Below are positions 1 through 11,897 of a stretch of DNA of 64,000 nt, one piece after another; the stretch's first letter is position 1, and every line of letters starts with the position of its first letter. Made by a program: the position numbers and the translations under genes. Below the pieces are notes generated by a model, which was not told where the DNA came from, did no database searches, and saw nothing but the letters and a program-made list of their open reading frames with translations. This DNA is from Sphagnum compactum (taxonomy: Eukaryota; Bryophyta; Sphagnopsida; Sphagnales), in contig OZ234502.1 in NCBI GenBank assembly GCA_965153455.1, positions 5,249,267-5,313,266 of the forward strand. Reading direction: 5' to 3'.

Positions 1-1
1 G

Positions 2-1135
2 GTGGAGCCTGACTATGTCACATTCATGGGAATTTTAAGTGCGTGTGCCAGTGTAGCTGCACTTCAAGAGGGCAGGCATATTCATAAACAGATCGTTCGG
101 AGCAGCTGTGAGTCCAATGTGTGTGTGGGGACTAGCCTCATTGACATGTATTCCAAATGTGGGAGCATAGAAGATGCCTGGAGTGTATTCAACAAAATGG
201 CCACTCGTAATGTTGCCACTTGGAATGCCATGCTCGGAGGATATGCCATGCACGGGCATGGTAAGGATGCTCTTGAACATTTTGAGCAAATGTGTCTAGA
301 AGGTGTAGAGCCAGATAGGGTCTCCTTCCTTGTTCTTCTTTCAGCTTGTAGCCATGCAGGCCTATTGGATGAAGGCCTGTGCTACTTTGAATCCATGGGC
401 CCTGTTTACAGTATTCCTGCAACATTGGAGCTCTATGCCTGCATGGTTGATCTTCTTGGCCGTGCTGGCCATTTGCATGAGGCAGAGGATTTGGTGAAGG
501 CAATGTCCTGTGAACCCGATATTTATGTCTGGGTGGCCTTGCTTGGTGCCTGTAGAGTTCATGGTGAGGTGGAGATGGGTGAACGCATTGCCAAACAAGT
601 TCTTGAATTAAACCCTGGGGATGCAGCAGGTTATGTGCTGCTTTCAAATATTTATGCTGCTGCAGGCAAGTGGGATCTCCGAGCAAATATTCAACGACAG
701 AGGTTGCGGATGGGTGTGAAGAAGGACCCAGGGCAAGCCTGGATTGAGGTGAATAGCCAGGTGCATACATTTACTGCAGATGATCAAAACCATCCTCAAA
801 TTAGTGAGATCCACGCAGAACTCAAGAAACTGTCCAGGCAGATGAATGATGTTGGGTATGTGCCAAACACCAAATTTGTGTTGCGGGATGTGGAAGAAGA
901 AGACAAGGTGACTCGTTTGTGGCACCACAGTGAGAAGCTAGCCATAGCATTTGGCCTCATCAGCACTCCTCCTGGTACTCCACTCCGCATTTTCAAGAAT
1001 TTGCGGGTATGTGGTGACTGCCACACCGCCACAAAATTTATTTCAAAGCTTGTTGGGAGAGCAATTATAGTAAGAGATGCTAATCGCTTTCATCACTTTG
1101 AGAATGGTCTTTGTTCTTGCGGGGATTATTGGTGA
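2..1135 (+). CDS. PPR protein, PLS class with E, E+ and DYW domains (5' end outside window)
   Basis: This is the C-terminal 377 residues of a pentatricopeptide repeat protein; the true start lies upstream of the window. The first ~170 residues are PPR-type helical repeats (for example [16 protein letters not shown], then [19 protein letters not shown]). An E/E+ region follows from about residue 174 to 280. A DYW domain closes the protein, with the cytidine-deaminase-like motif HSE at 309-311, the zinc ligands CxxCH at 337-341, CxC at 371-373 and the terminal triplet DYW. In this family the PPR tract binds one organellar transcript and the DYW domain deaminates a chosen C to U in chloroplast or mitochondrial RNA; that role is inferred. 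The visible part has no intron, as is usual for these genes, and no frame break. The target site cannot be predicted because most repeats are missing. The 193-residue antisense frame at 189-770 is a shadow of this gene. Confidence 0.95.
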   Translation: MEPDYVTFMGILSACASVAALQEGRHIHKQIVRSSCESNVCVGTSLIDMYSKCGSIEDAWSVFNKMATRNVATWNAMLGGYAMHGHGKDALEHFEQMCLEGVEPDRVSFLVLLSACSHAGLLDEGLCYFESMGPVYSIPATLELYACMVDLLGRAGHLHEAEDLVKAMSCEPDIYVWVALLGACRVHGEVEMGERIAKQVLELNPGDAAGYVLLSNIYAAAGKWDLRANIQRQRLRMGVKKDPGQAWIEVNSQVHTFTADDQNHPQISEIHAELKKLSRQMNDVGYVPNTKFVLRDVEEEDKVTRLWHHSEKLAIAFGLISTPPGTPLRIFKNLRVCGDCHTATKFISKLVGRAIIVRDANRFHHFENGLCSCGDYW

Positions 1136-3029
1136 TGCCAGTGCTCTGTTTTCTCAGCGGTTTTTGGGTTATGTTCTTTATGCTTTCAAGCTGGCTTCTT
1201 GAGGTCCTTTCCCTACAACAGGGATAAGAAGATCCCCAGTTAACCAGAACATGGGAACTATGGGCACTGTTTGAGGATGAAGAGCCAGGGATCACCCAGA
1301 CCAGAGTACGAGTAATTTTCCACTAAGGTTGATCTGGTTATTCAATCAGAGAGGGGTGACTTTAATGGAATTGTACTATTTTGGTCACTTCATTGATCAT
1401 CTGCTAAGTTTGGAGGAGATTTGTTTATCAACTTCCAATGCTACAAAGTGGAAAAGGAGATGACAATAGTTGTTCCACAGCTATGGGAAGCATTGTGCTC
1501 TCATTTGTTGCCCCATCATACCAGGTGGGTTTTTCAGGTCTGCATCTATTGATTGCACTCATTTGTTGAAAATGGGTGCTCATGAACATGTACTATGGAG
1601 GTCCTTCTCCACACTTGAGTTGGAGAACCTCCTCAATTGAAATATGACACTAAACAATGTGTATGTGTTTGGTTAGCCAATAAGAATATTCTGTTCTTCC
1701 TCAAGGGGTATGGAATGAAGTCTAGGGGAGGTGGTCTTGAATCTCAATTGTGCTGTTCCGAGTGTCTCTTCAAAGATCAGAAAATTGTTCTGGTAGTAAA
1801 ATTACTCATCAGTTCGGGCCTTTGTGTACTCCAGAACTTTTAAACTTTCCAGATGTTATCCTGCTATCTCAAATGTTGTTGGGTTCTATAATTACTCATC
1901 ACTTGATAGCTTATATTCCAAGTGATCACCTGGTGATGGTTGTAAAGGGGTTTAATGTGGTTGTTGCCAATGTTTGACCCCTGGATATGCACATGGATTT
2001 TAGTGACTGATTGATTAAATTACATTGACAATAGGTTGGTTATAGTAACAATGTATAATGCTGGTTAAATTTTAGCCCTTGTTAATGATTTGTGACATTT
2101 TGTGTAAGTTAAAGCTGTAGACTGGGGGCATTCTGCAAATAAGGGGCTTGCCTAATCCAACCCTGCATTTTGGGAGTGTCCCCAATTAAGAGGGGAAGAT
2201 CTTATGTCTTAAGACTAAGTGTAATATCACTCCTCTTTTCTAGGAAGTATATTCAGGGGTATAATGTGCTCTCCAAATACATAAGGAAATTTCTCCCAGT
2301 GCTTTTAGTAAAATCACATCATTTCTTCAAAGATGGTCAGAAACAATTCACACCAAGCTTTTTATGGGTGTAAAGGTTGTTGTCATCCATGTCTCATGCA
2401 TGCATGCATGCCTTGCTCCCATTGAGTTGACTATTTTTGTTTGAAATGCAATGTCTTTATCTATTCACTATTTGCACTTCACATAAGGAAAATAATTCAT
2501 TTTGTGGAATGCTTTGATTTTCAACATCTGGTCCTACAATGTTACTATCTTTCATAGAAGTTCAACCTTTACACCTTCAAGAGTACTTCTAAGATGGAAA
2601 TGCTCTTTTTGCAAGCTTGTTTGATAAGACTCAAATATCGATACAATGATATCTTGAGATATTCAACATAATCACTTTCCCATGTATTGACAATGGTCAA
2701 CTTCCAAGCGATTTGATGAATCTTTGTAGAAATTCATTTTATGTGTGCCATTGGATCATAGAGGACTGTCATAGTTTAGTTTCCACTTTTACTTATGTGT
2801 TTCTTCTTTGGATTGCTTGTGATCCCAAAATGTCAGGAATTGGAAATGGCAAGAGGATATGTTGTGTGGGAGCCACTCCTTTTGCCTGTGAATGAAGTGA
2901 CCTTCCAAATGGTACTTGATTTTTGCTCTTGTTGTGCTTCTCTGTCATTCTAATTTCACTAGTATGGCATCATCTTTATTAATAGGAATTTGGATTTGTA
3001 AACAAATTGGAAAACAATAAGTTTTTTCA
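1136..3029. other. 3' UTR and intergenic DNA after the PPR gene
   Basis: The first few hundred bases are probably the 3' UTR of the PPR gene, but no clear polyadenylation signal stands out. A short ATGC repeat lies near 2397-2410. Small open frames at 1637-1977, 2170-2373 and 2713-2895 have no recognisable domain and are not called as genes. Confidence 0.5.
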
Positions 3030-3195
3030 CACTTTTTCTCGAGAATCACAATTTCTTGTCACCTTTTCTTGAAATGGATAATAACACAATATCATATTTT
3101 TTCTTAAGATGGATTGGAGAAAAGAATTTTGCCATTTTTTTCTTGAGACAAATTGGAGAATCACAATTTGTTTGTACTTTTTTCATGAGACATCA
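3030..3195. repeat. Degenerate short tandem repeat, TTTTTCTTGAGA core
   Basis: A core resembling TTTTTCTTGAGA recurs five times at 30-40 base spacing (near 3035, 3065, 3100, 3138 and 3178). Several copies are followed by a variant of ATTGGAGAATCACAAT. The copies are strongly diverged, so this is an old array. Confidence 0.5.
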
Positions 3196-3404
3196 ACAGT
3201 AATGCCGTTGGGAATTCAACATTTCAATGAAGTGTGGCATCCGTGAAGAAAAGCATGGAATAATTCTACATCCTTAGGTCTCCATATGCTTCCTTATGCT
3301 GCATTTTGGTAAAAGCTTAATTAGATTGATTTTAATGGGGGCAAAAGAAATTCCTAAATTTCTCACTGAATTAAATTGACTAAAATATTGAACCCTAGAT
3401 CTTT

Positions 3405-3620
3405 TCACGACATTCAACAAAGTTGAGTAGATGATTATGTGACAAATCCAATAATGGCATTGAACAAAATTGAGGAGAATATTGCATGGTAGTTCCTTTC
3501 ACAACATTAAACAAAATTGAGCAAAAGATTATATGTAAAATCTTTTCACGACATTGAATAATGTTGTGTTCAAGATGCTTTTATGACATTGAACAAAGTT
3601 AAACAAAAGATTGAATGATG
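3405..3620. repeat. Degenerate minisatellite, 47-bp period
   Basis: The word CATTGAACAAAATTGAG, with variants, begins at 3411, 3458, 3505, 3552 and 3587. The first four copies are spaced at exactly 47 bases and the last at 35. Sequence between the cores is poorly conserved, which points to an ancient tandem array with substitutions but few indels. Confidence 0.7.
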
Positions 3621-3624
3621 AGTT

Positions 3625-4582
3625 CTTTCACATAATACACTTTGCAAATTCTATGCGTATGACTCATATATCTTCTAAATGCAAGTTGTTGCACTTGGCT
3701 AGGAAATTTGAGAACTAAATAAGACGTTGAAAGTTTTTGTGTTTGTTATTGTTACTTGTAAGGGGTGAGATACACAATCAACAACAATAGTTGCAAGTGT
3801 GATAATAAGAAAGTTTAACGATATGTCATTCATTCAAAGTTCAAATGGTGGCAAGGGATATGTACTCCAAGTTTTGCCTTTTAGAAGAAATGAAAAGTCC
3901 ATTTAAAAAAGAAATTCCATCATATCCATTTTTCAAACACCTCAAATAGCTTTTGAATTCTTGAAAGAGATATCATATTAGAATCCTCGATGATCTAAAA
4001 TCATTTAGAATTCACTTGAGGGAGGAAATGTAGTTCAAATAACATTCAGATGCCAAATTGGAGTTGTGCATATGTTGATTACCATCACAAGCATTCCACA
4101 TATCCCTCCTTCACGACAATGTGTTTTTATGTTGCTACTCCCATCATCACCTTGTTTGAAAGTTCAGCTGGTTTCATCACTTGCACACAATACTTGTGAA
4201 ACTTTACTTATTCATATGAGAGTGTTGCCTACTTTCTACTTGTGTTTTTTTATGACATTTTCTTGTCGGTATGAATATTGGATTTCAATAAATCTTGTAT
4301 CTTAATGAAAACATCTTCTTTGGATTTGGACTTTTTGGCAAGTTTGTTAGTTAAACAATGCCATGGTTGGTTAACATTGTTTATGACTTTTGATTGCTAG
4401 TTGAAGATATGAGCAATGTCAAATTTTGTGAGTCAATTTGGATAACACTTGCAAAGCCATTGCATCGATTTTGAGGCTGTCCATCAAGTTGATTTGCAAG
4501 TAAGCTCTTGTTGGATATATAGGGTAAACATACCCCCCACCAAACATTAGCTTATCACCGAACATTTTGACAAATCTTTCTC
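3625..4582. other. AT-rich intergenic DNA, no feature seen
   Basis: No recognisable gene, RNA or repeat structure was found. Short frames such as 4066-4305 have no domain signature. Confidence 0.5.
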
Positions 4583-4902
4583 AATTCTTCTCCATTTTGA
4601 GTGAAGTAAAATGTTATAGGATCACCTTCTCAAGGCAACAAAGTAATATTTAAGCATATTTTGAGGGGTTTGAAAATAGGTTGTGAGCTGTTTGATTGAG
4701 AATTTTCTATAAAAATGACCCCCCCTACTTCAGGGGGTCATAATTTTCTCACCTCTAGTCTGTTTTTGCCCATTTTTAGTGCAACAGATGCGCCAAGAGG
4801 AGGGTTCCGTCTATTCTTAGGACACCATAAACAATGGGGCCCTCCTGCAAAAACGGTGAGCAAACCTTACCTTAAGTGTTCGGGCACCGGCCGATCTAAC
4901 CT
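4583..4902 (+). repeat. Dispersed repeat family R3, copy 1
   Basis: This segment is repeated with substitutions at 41796-42125 and 49260-49630, all in the same orientation. The most conserved part is the 3' half, which reads TTTTTAGTGCAACAGATG and then a stretch containing GGACACCATAAACAATGG and GGCCCTCC. No coding capacity or terminal inverted repeats are obvious. It is probably a fragment of an undefined transposable element. It lies about 330 bases upstream of the SRP68 start codon. Confidence 0.7.
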
Positions 4903-5068
4903 TTGTTCTTCTACCTCACCCTTGTGCTTGTTTGCCAGTTTACAAATCTAGTCACAATTGGACTAATATCATCCATGTAAGAGGAGTAAACAGTAAACCA
5001 ACAAAACCAGTAGGAAATCATTCATCCATGGGGTGAAGAAGTAGGTACGAGGTAGCAGTGATGTGCTT

Positions 5069-5100
5069 AGTAGGTACCTACTGGAGCGGTAAAACCCTAA
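5069..5100 (+). promoter_or_regulatory. SRP68 promoter elements: 14-bp palindrome and telo-box
   Basis: A perfect 14-bp palindrome AGTAGGTACCTACT (5069-5082) is followed by AAACCCTAA at 5092-5100. The latter matches the plant telo-box, known from promoters of translation-related and other growth genes. Both lie 130-165 bases upstream of the SRP68 ATG, just before a purine-rich stretch that looks like 5' UTR. The motifs are seen in the sequence; a role in SRP68 transcription is inferred. Confidence 0.5.
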
Positions 5101-5233
5101 AACTGTTAGGGCAGAGTTGTAGCAAAGGGAGGAGACGAAGAAGCAGAAGAGCTTGCGGAAGGGGGGGGGGGAGAAGGAGGAGGAGCGAGAGCATTTTGTA
5201 GTTGGATTTTTCTTACACGCAGGGATCGGAATA

Positions 5234-8200
5234 ATGGCTGAAGCGGTAGTGGAAATGGAGGTTGATGGAGGTGATGTAGGGGACCTTGGAGCAACGGTGG
5301 TCGTGAATCGGTTTTCTGTCAATGGTATGTGTGTGTATGTGTGCGTACGTTTGTTTTTGGGGTTTTTCTGACTCTATGTGGGCGTTTCTATGGCCTTGGA
5401 TTTAGGTGCTCTTGCTTTTTCACATGTTTTTTTTTTTCCTTCTTGCACTTTGTCTCAGTGATGTATACAAATTGGAAACGTTTTCCAAGTCTTGACTGGA
5501 AATTTTGTGCATGCTTTCTTTTGTTCTTCTCCATTCCTTTCACATGCGCTCTTGTTTTGGAATTCTGGTTCTCAAGTCTGCTAGGGCCTCATTTGCGTGG
5601 CATGGACGACGAAAAACTGTATGTCGAGCTGATGGGAGAATGTATCATTGTGGTTGTGAGAGTGTAGTTTTGCAGTTGATAAAGGAGGCACAATCACAGC
5701 ATGGACTGCGACATGGGGACTACCAGCGATACAGGTCTCATTATCCATCCTTCCTCGTTTTCAAGGGGGTTTCGTATTGTTTCAGAAAAGTTTGCACTCT
5801 GTTGTTGTTGTTTAGGCATCTAATAGAAATCACGAGGACAGTGTTAGGTTAGTCTCTCTGGTAGTGTAATTTTTTGAATACAAAAATGTTTCGTTCCGCA
5901 GGCAGTATTGTACAGCTAGATTGATGCGACTCTACAAGTCCTTGAACTTTCAGCATGGTCGTGGCAAATATGTGAAGAAGCCTATTGTGGAATCAACTGT
6001 GACAAACGTGAGGTCTCTTTCTTTCTTTCCTACTGTGGAACCTGCCCTGTTTTTTCTTCATTTTCTCTGTGTATGCATCTCTCTTTCTTGCTCAGTGTTC
6101 AAATGATTCAAATCTCACCTTCCCTGTCAATGTGCTATTGGAGGCCTTAGCATTAAAGGAATACTACCTGGACAGGCACCTTCACATCTTGCTATACTTG
6201 GCTGAGCGAGCTTGGAGCTATGCAATGGAGATAAAGCAGGCACCACAGGGTGCTAGTGCCCGGGCGCACATGCATTTGATTCGCCGATTGTCAAAGGCTG
6301 CCCAGTGGGGAGATCTATTTTCTCGACTTTGTTCAGAGAAGGCAGACCCTCGAACTGCTTTGGAGGCTGCGGTATTTATGCGAAACCTTTCAGGCAACTG
6401 TTAGATGCAATTATATGATTAGCTTTAGCCTCTGTAGGTAGATACAGCACATTACAGTAGTAGATCAATTGCACTCTTGGCTACCCCCTTCCAGCTCTTC
6501 TCTAGTTATGCCTAAGATCTGAAACATGGTGATGTAAAAAGCCTACCTTTTGTTCATTGCCTCTGTTACTCTGCCCTATGTTTGAAGGACTGGGAGTATT
6601 GGTCAACTGAAGGAGAAGTTATAGGCTGTCACGTTGGTCCTTGACATTGGAAGGCCTTTTGTGATAGGCATATGCTGCACACATGCGAGGCAACCTGTTG
6701 CTGGAGCGGGAGGATGACTGGGAATCAGCCTTGAGGAAGTTCAAGAGTGCCAGGTTAAGCTCAGCACTTTTATGATCTCATTGTTCTGGTGTTTCTTGGC
6801 ATGTACACAAGCACATACCACATTGTGCTTGTGTGGTATGGACAGGGTGCAACCTGGACCCTCAGCTGTATTTGACAGTTTACTCTCAGAGCTTAATATA
6901 GGATACTTGATGCTGACCAGGGCTGTATATGAGGAGCTAGGAAAATATGGTGATGTAGAAAATCAGGTTCTATGTCGGCAGCGGTTGGAGGAATTGGACC
7001 CAAGCATTCGCTACTGCAACTACAAAATGGGCCTCTCCAATATCCAAGGCTCTGACCTTCTTGATCTGAGTACCCAGGATGGCCCTGGTCTTGATCTTCT
7101 CCAATCAAAACTTGAGGTAAGTGACTCATTATAGAATCAATGTCAAGGTCTTTGATGAGTACACTTGGTATCATGATAATTATAACATGCCAAGACAAGT
7201 GAATGGGTACCAAATGAAAATGGGAATGATGATTGTGAGTGTTCAGGAAACTTTCTGGATTATTCTTTCCAGATTTGTGATTGTCTGCTGATAATTAACT
7301 ATGGGAGGTTGGGCTGTAGGCGGTGATGGAAGAAGCACGGCTGCGGCAGGCTGTATCCATGACTGAGCTTGAATGGTTGGGTCATAAGCTGCTTGTAAGA
7401 AATGAGAAGACTCGCATGTGCATTCTGAAAGGTTAGGCCCTTCATTAGCCTTTGTGGCCTAGGTTTTAAAATGTAAAAGCATTAGAGGAAGTGACTTGTC
7501 CTTTGATGGCCACATCTGAAATTAGGAGTCTGGAAGTGGGTATGACAGTCTAAGGTTGTTCTGAGTTTCATGAAGTTTTCCTCGCACTGTTTTATGTGGT
7601 TTTGCTTATGGTTGGGAGCAGGTCAACAGTTGGAAAGAGATTTGAAGGAGTCACAATTGCCTGCAGAAAAGAAGCTCACAACCTATGATAAAATGTTTGT
7701 GGCTTATCAAGATGCCAAACGCCACATCCGGGAAGATTTGGTTCGTTTGCAACTTTGGAACTTTTATGAGCTTTCTTTTTTGTTAAGGGAAGATCTGTTA
7801 GATGCCTTTAATTTTCAGTAAAGACATGGAATGGGCATATTTGGCAATTCAGGGCAGCTGGGACACTGACGGTTTCAGTGATATTTGGGTACCATTCTAA
7901 ACTTGTATGGTAATTGGCAACTTTTGGTGTTTTGACCTTTTTCACAAAACAGTCTGCTGTTGTCTTATACTTGATCCCATGTCTCTTGAGTTAGAAAATG
8001 GTTTAAAAATGCTTTGCTTTTGCTCCTTTTCTGGGGAATATTTTACCTTTGTGGAACCTGAGGTTTGAAACATTTCTGTTTGGTGTTTTCTGCCTTTGAA
8101 ATCTTCAAGGGCTTATTTCAAGGGCTTTTTAATCCTAAGTGGAGAGTTATTCAAAGCCTGTTTATATCATGCTCTTCAAATTCTCTGTCTTGTTTCTCTC

Positions 8201-10609
8201 TCTTTTTTTCTTTGTGCTCTAGGGTTGGGATTCCTCTTTTTCATGTTTGCTGATATGTTGAGTTGTCTGATTTGATTGGTCTATCAACCTCATTGCTGGT
8301 TATCTCTCAATTCTCTTCAAGTTGGCTTAATTCATGAACATGGAGAGGTTACCAGTACTTATGAAGATGTACATGCTTCTCTCTTCATACTGCTTTTGCA
8401 GGAAAGGGGATGAATTAATCTTCTCATTCTCATGACTTTTGCAGGTGAGAGCAGTTAGTACTGAAGATGTTAAAGAAGAGCTAAACTCTTTAGACAAAGC
8501 AGTAAGCAGCATCCTCCTCCAGCGAACTATGGAGCGAAACCTTGTTCTTGTTGCCACAGCTAAGGCACGCCTCATAAGGCAACAGCACGTGCTGAAAGAA
8601 GAGAAGGGTGAAAAACCTGCCAAACCTGAAGATCTTGTTCGGTTATATGACATTCTCATTCAAGTAAGGGTTCTGAAGACTGTCCTGCATGCTGTATACA
8701 TTCACAAGTTGACCCTTCTTTAACACTAAGTGTTGAGATCCAATCTTTGTGCTCATGAAACCTGATTTTGAAATGCACTTGGTTGCCATCCTGCATTGGA
8801 GACAGTCCATAGTCTGTGTGAATTTGCTGAAGGGCAACTGACTGTAGCATCCTGCATGTCTGCTTGTCTTGCAGAATGTGACAGATTTGTTGGATCTCAC
8901 CACGTCAGGGAGGGAGCAGAAAGAGAGTGAAACTTTATTTGCTGAGAAGCTTACAATCAGAAGGGAGGGTTTTCAGGCTGGAAGGTATTGCATCTATCAG
9001 TACTTTTTCAAAGGTCCAATGCTACTGTGCATCAACCAGATTGCTTTTATGGTTTAAGCCATCATACATGGCATGTTTGCAACTTCTATCACTGTCTTCT
9101 GTTCCTTGCATCTCAAGGGAAAATGCTTTTGAGGACAAAACTGTAACTGAACCCTAGACCATAGAGCTGAAGTGCTGACTCTGGGTGTGATGTGCACAGG
9201 TGTCTCTACTTGGGTCAGTCTTACAAAGTGGCTTCAAAATATGCAGAAGCTTATGTGCTTTTCAGACGAGCATGTGAGCATGCTGAATCAGCACTAAAAA
9301 GACTCCAACAGCTCTCTTTCCCAGAGGAGGTACTGAATGTTTTGCACTTCTCTGAATAGCTGTAACAATTCTTCAGTTTTGTGATTTTTCTATCCCTTTG
9401 TTCATCAGCTCATCACAGGCTCAGTTTGCAAGATGATGCTTTAATTCACTTCCTGCTATCTTACTGTGTGGGTTTCTTCCTCTCCATGATGTTGTGGACT
9501 TAAATTTGACTCAAATAGATAGACAGAGCAAAGTTGAAAAGTTCTGACTGTGTGTCCATGTATTCAGCAACAACGGCGGGAATTGGAGGAACTGCGAGAT
9601 AGGAGTACAGGAGAGGCTTGTGTGGTGCATGCACAAGGGGTGATGGAGACTGCAAGGTCCCAAGCAAAAGCCCAAGATTCATTACAGAAAGGAGTAGCGG
9701 CAATATCACTGAAAGGAAAACCTACCTCTACTGAGGTAAACAGTCAAATGACCGTGCTTCTGATCATAACCTGGTTTTAATTGCATTTCAATGAACCTAG
9801 TGGTTTGTTTCATTTTCTCATCTCTGTGCAATGAAGAAAAGACTTGAATGAAGAGGTTCCTGTTATGATAGCTGGTTCCTACCATAAATGTTGCTGTCAA
9901 AGGTCTCTGGACATGCATGTGAAGGTCACTGTTTTTCAAACTACTTGTGAGTTTGGTTTTGTTTTTGTTTTATCCATTCTTAAGGGGTCATGTCTCCTCT
10001 TTTGCCTGTTTCTAATGTGTTGTCAGATTTGTTATGCTAGCCGGCCACTACCATAAATGTTGCTGTTGAAGGTCTCTGAACATGTGACTGCCAATGTTGT
10101 TCAAGCTGTTGTTCAAACTGTCCTCTCCTTACTCTGGATTTTTGTTTTTATTCATTTTCAAAAAGAAAACCTGTTCTTTATGGATGGCTCTCTGCTTTTT
10201 CCTCTTTGCTGATGTATTGTCAGCTTTAAAATCTCTATACCCTTGTTGTTATGTCCTCTCTCAATTCTGTTTATGTTGTCTTGAATCATAAGTATGGATT
10301 TAGACAAGTTGTATGAAGAGGTTTCTACTGAATTGATGGAGTGGCTGTTTGTGCTCGACTGTTCTGCAGGAGGATGGTCAGTATTTACTAGATAGGCTGG
10401 ACATTTATGAGGCTGCGATAAGTACAACACCTGGATCAAAAGAACCCCCACGGATAGCACAAATCCCTCCCCCTTTTCAGTCTGTGCCCTGCAGGCCAAT
10501 TTTTCTGGACACAGCACTCAACACAATTTCGTTTCCATCCCTGGAGGCTCGATTGAAGAAGAAACCAGAGAAGAGGAGCTTCTTCAGTCTGTGGGGTGGC
10601 CGGAAATAG
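5234..10609 (+). CDS. SRP68: Signal recognition particle 68 kDa subunit, 13 exons
   Basis: Proposed exons are 5234-5324, 5668-5734, 5902-6007, 6096-6371, 6668-6753, 6846-7116, 7320-7431, 7622-7740, 8445-8663, 8875-8984, 9200-9329, 9568-9735 and 10370-10609. All have GT-AG borders and keep one frame for 664 residues, close to family length. Diagnostic stretches are VLQLIKEAQSQHGLRHGDYQ near the N terminus, AERAWSYAMEIKQ in exon 4, YEELGKYGDVENQVLC in exon 6, KPEDLVRLYDILIQ in exon 9 and IAQIPPPFQSVPCRPIFLD in the last exon, before a basic tail. In the family the N-terminal helical domain binds SRP RNA and the C-terminal part binds SRP72. Together they form the part of the cytosolic particle that delays elongation and targets ribosomes to the ER. 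The start is the first in-frame ATG. Exon 4 adds about 24 residues before the conserved HLHILLYLAERAW region, so its acceptor is the least certain border. The gene is convergent with the downstream ABCG gene. Confidence 0.93.
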
Positions 10610-10662
10610 TTTTTCTTGCCAGGGTGCTTGCTCCTATGTAGTGCTTCATCTGAACACACAAG

Positions 10663-10668
10663 AATAAA
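10663..10668 (+). terminator. Candidate polyadenylation signal of SRP68
   Basis: AATAAA lies 54 bases after the SRP68 stop codon, followed by T-rich sequence. Position and motif fit a plant near-upstream element. The cleavage site cannot be read from the sequence. Confidence 0.5.
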
Positions 10669-10669
10669 A

Positions 10670-11379
10670 GTTGGTGACTTTTTTTGGGTCACTGCTTTTC
10701 TTGCAGTTTCTGCTTATGTGTTGATGGAGACTTTCTTAGAGTAAATGGGAAAGAAGTGCTTATGCTTTGGGTGAAGAAACATGTTCATGAATTCTTTTGC
10801 TTTGTGGGCGATGGTAAAGGACCTGTAATGAGGAAAGTGGCAAACATTTGTGTGTCCATGGGAGAGTGTGTCACATTGTAAAATCCCGACTGTAGTGACA
10901 GAGATTGTGCCTACCAGAAAGATTGCTTGTTGCAGCAGCAGCAGTTGTGTAGGTGTTCCATTTGTCAAGGTTAACAATGACTCTTGTTATCAGAGTTTTC
11001 AGCCAACCTTGAGATTTTCCTCTGAAATTTAGGAGTGTAAAAACCACCAATGCTTTCATGCAGAGTTGCTTGTCATAGCTGCTGGTTACACTTTCCCAGT
11101 GTTGTTGGATATGGACATAGCCAGAATGCATGAGCTTTGAGAAACCAATGTCATAGAAATAGTGCATTAAAGGTTGTTTGCCGCAACTATGTCTTCAGAG
11201 GTGTCTCCTCAAGACACCAAAGGTGTTGCTGCACCTGATACAGTTTGTTGTAAACTCAGTGCTGCTGCAGGGTGGCCGAGAAATGACTTGTGGGTCATTC
11301 TAAGTTATATGTGTGCTATTTGTAACAGTGTGATGTGGCGGCTTTGCTTAATCCATAGTAGTTTTCTCATCATAGGAGC
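10670..11379. other. Intergenic DNA between SRP68 and the tandem arrays
   Basis: No gene is recognised here. A short run of CAG repeats occurs near 10935-10946. The open frame 11174-11587 has no domain, and its second half is translation of the tandem array that follows. Confidence 0.5.
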
Positions 11380-11660
11380 TTGGAGCTTGTTGGGGTTATT
11401 GCAACTTGTATGTGTTTGGAGCTTCAGAGCTTGTTGCAGTCATTGCAACTTGTATGTATTTGGAGCTTCAGAGCTTGTTGAGGTTATAGCAACTTGTATG
11501 TATGTGGAGCTTCAGAGTTTGTTACCTTGCAACTTGTATGTGTTTGGAGCTTCAGAGCTTGTTGCAGTTTATTGCAACTTCATATGAATGTGGAGTTCAG
11601 AGCTGGTTGCAAGGTATATGTATTTTGAGTGCAGAGCTTTGATGTGGTTATTGCAGCTTG
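11380..11660. repeat. Minisatellite, about 44-bp period, five to six copies
   Basis: The word GCAACTTGTATG followed by TTTGGAGCTTCAGAGCTTGTTG recurs at 11401, 11445, 11489, 11529 and 11574, with decayed copies at both edges. Spacings are 44, 44, 40 and 45. The array lies between the convergent SRP68 and ABCG genes and could be transcribed as part of the 3' end of either. Confidence 0.85.
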
Positions 11661-11897
11661 CATGCAGTTTCTGAACTCCTCTTGCAGATTTTCAATCCCC
11701 CTTGGGAATCCAGCACCTGTGCAGTTGCTTGAAGGTGTATATGCTTTGCTTCAATATATGGAGAGAGAGCATTTTCCTTGCCACTGTAGTTGAAGCTCAG
11801 GTTTCTGCACTTCAGAACCCAGCTTGATGGATGATTTGGTGCTTGCTGTTGCTTGAGGACTTGTTGCTGCTGTCACATGAGGACTTTGCTGCTGCTA

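Noticed and set aside
189-770. 193-codon antisense frame
   Set aside because: It is a shadow of the PPR-DYW coding sequence with no domain of its own.
4969-5322. 117-codon minus-strand frame at the SRP68 5' end
   Set aside because: It is antisense to the SRP68 5' UTR and exon 1, with serine/proline bias from the purine-rich leader.
11174-11587. 137-codon frame between SRP68 and ABCG
   Set aside because: Its second half is translation of the 44-bp tandem array, and the first half has no recognisable domain.
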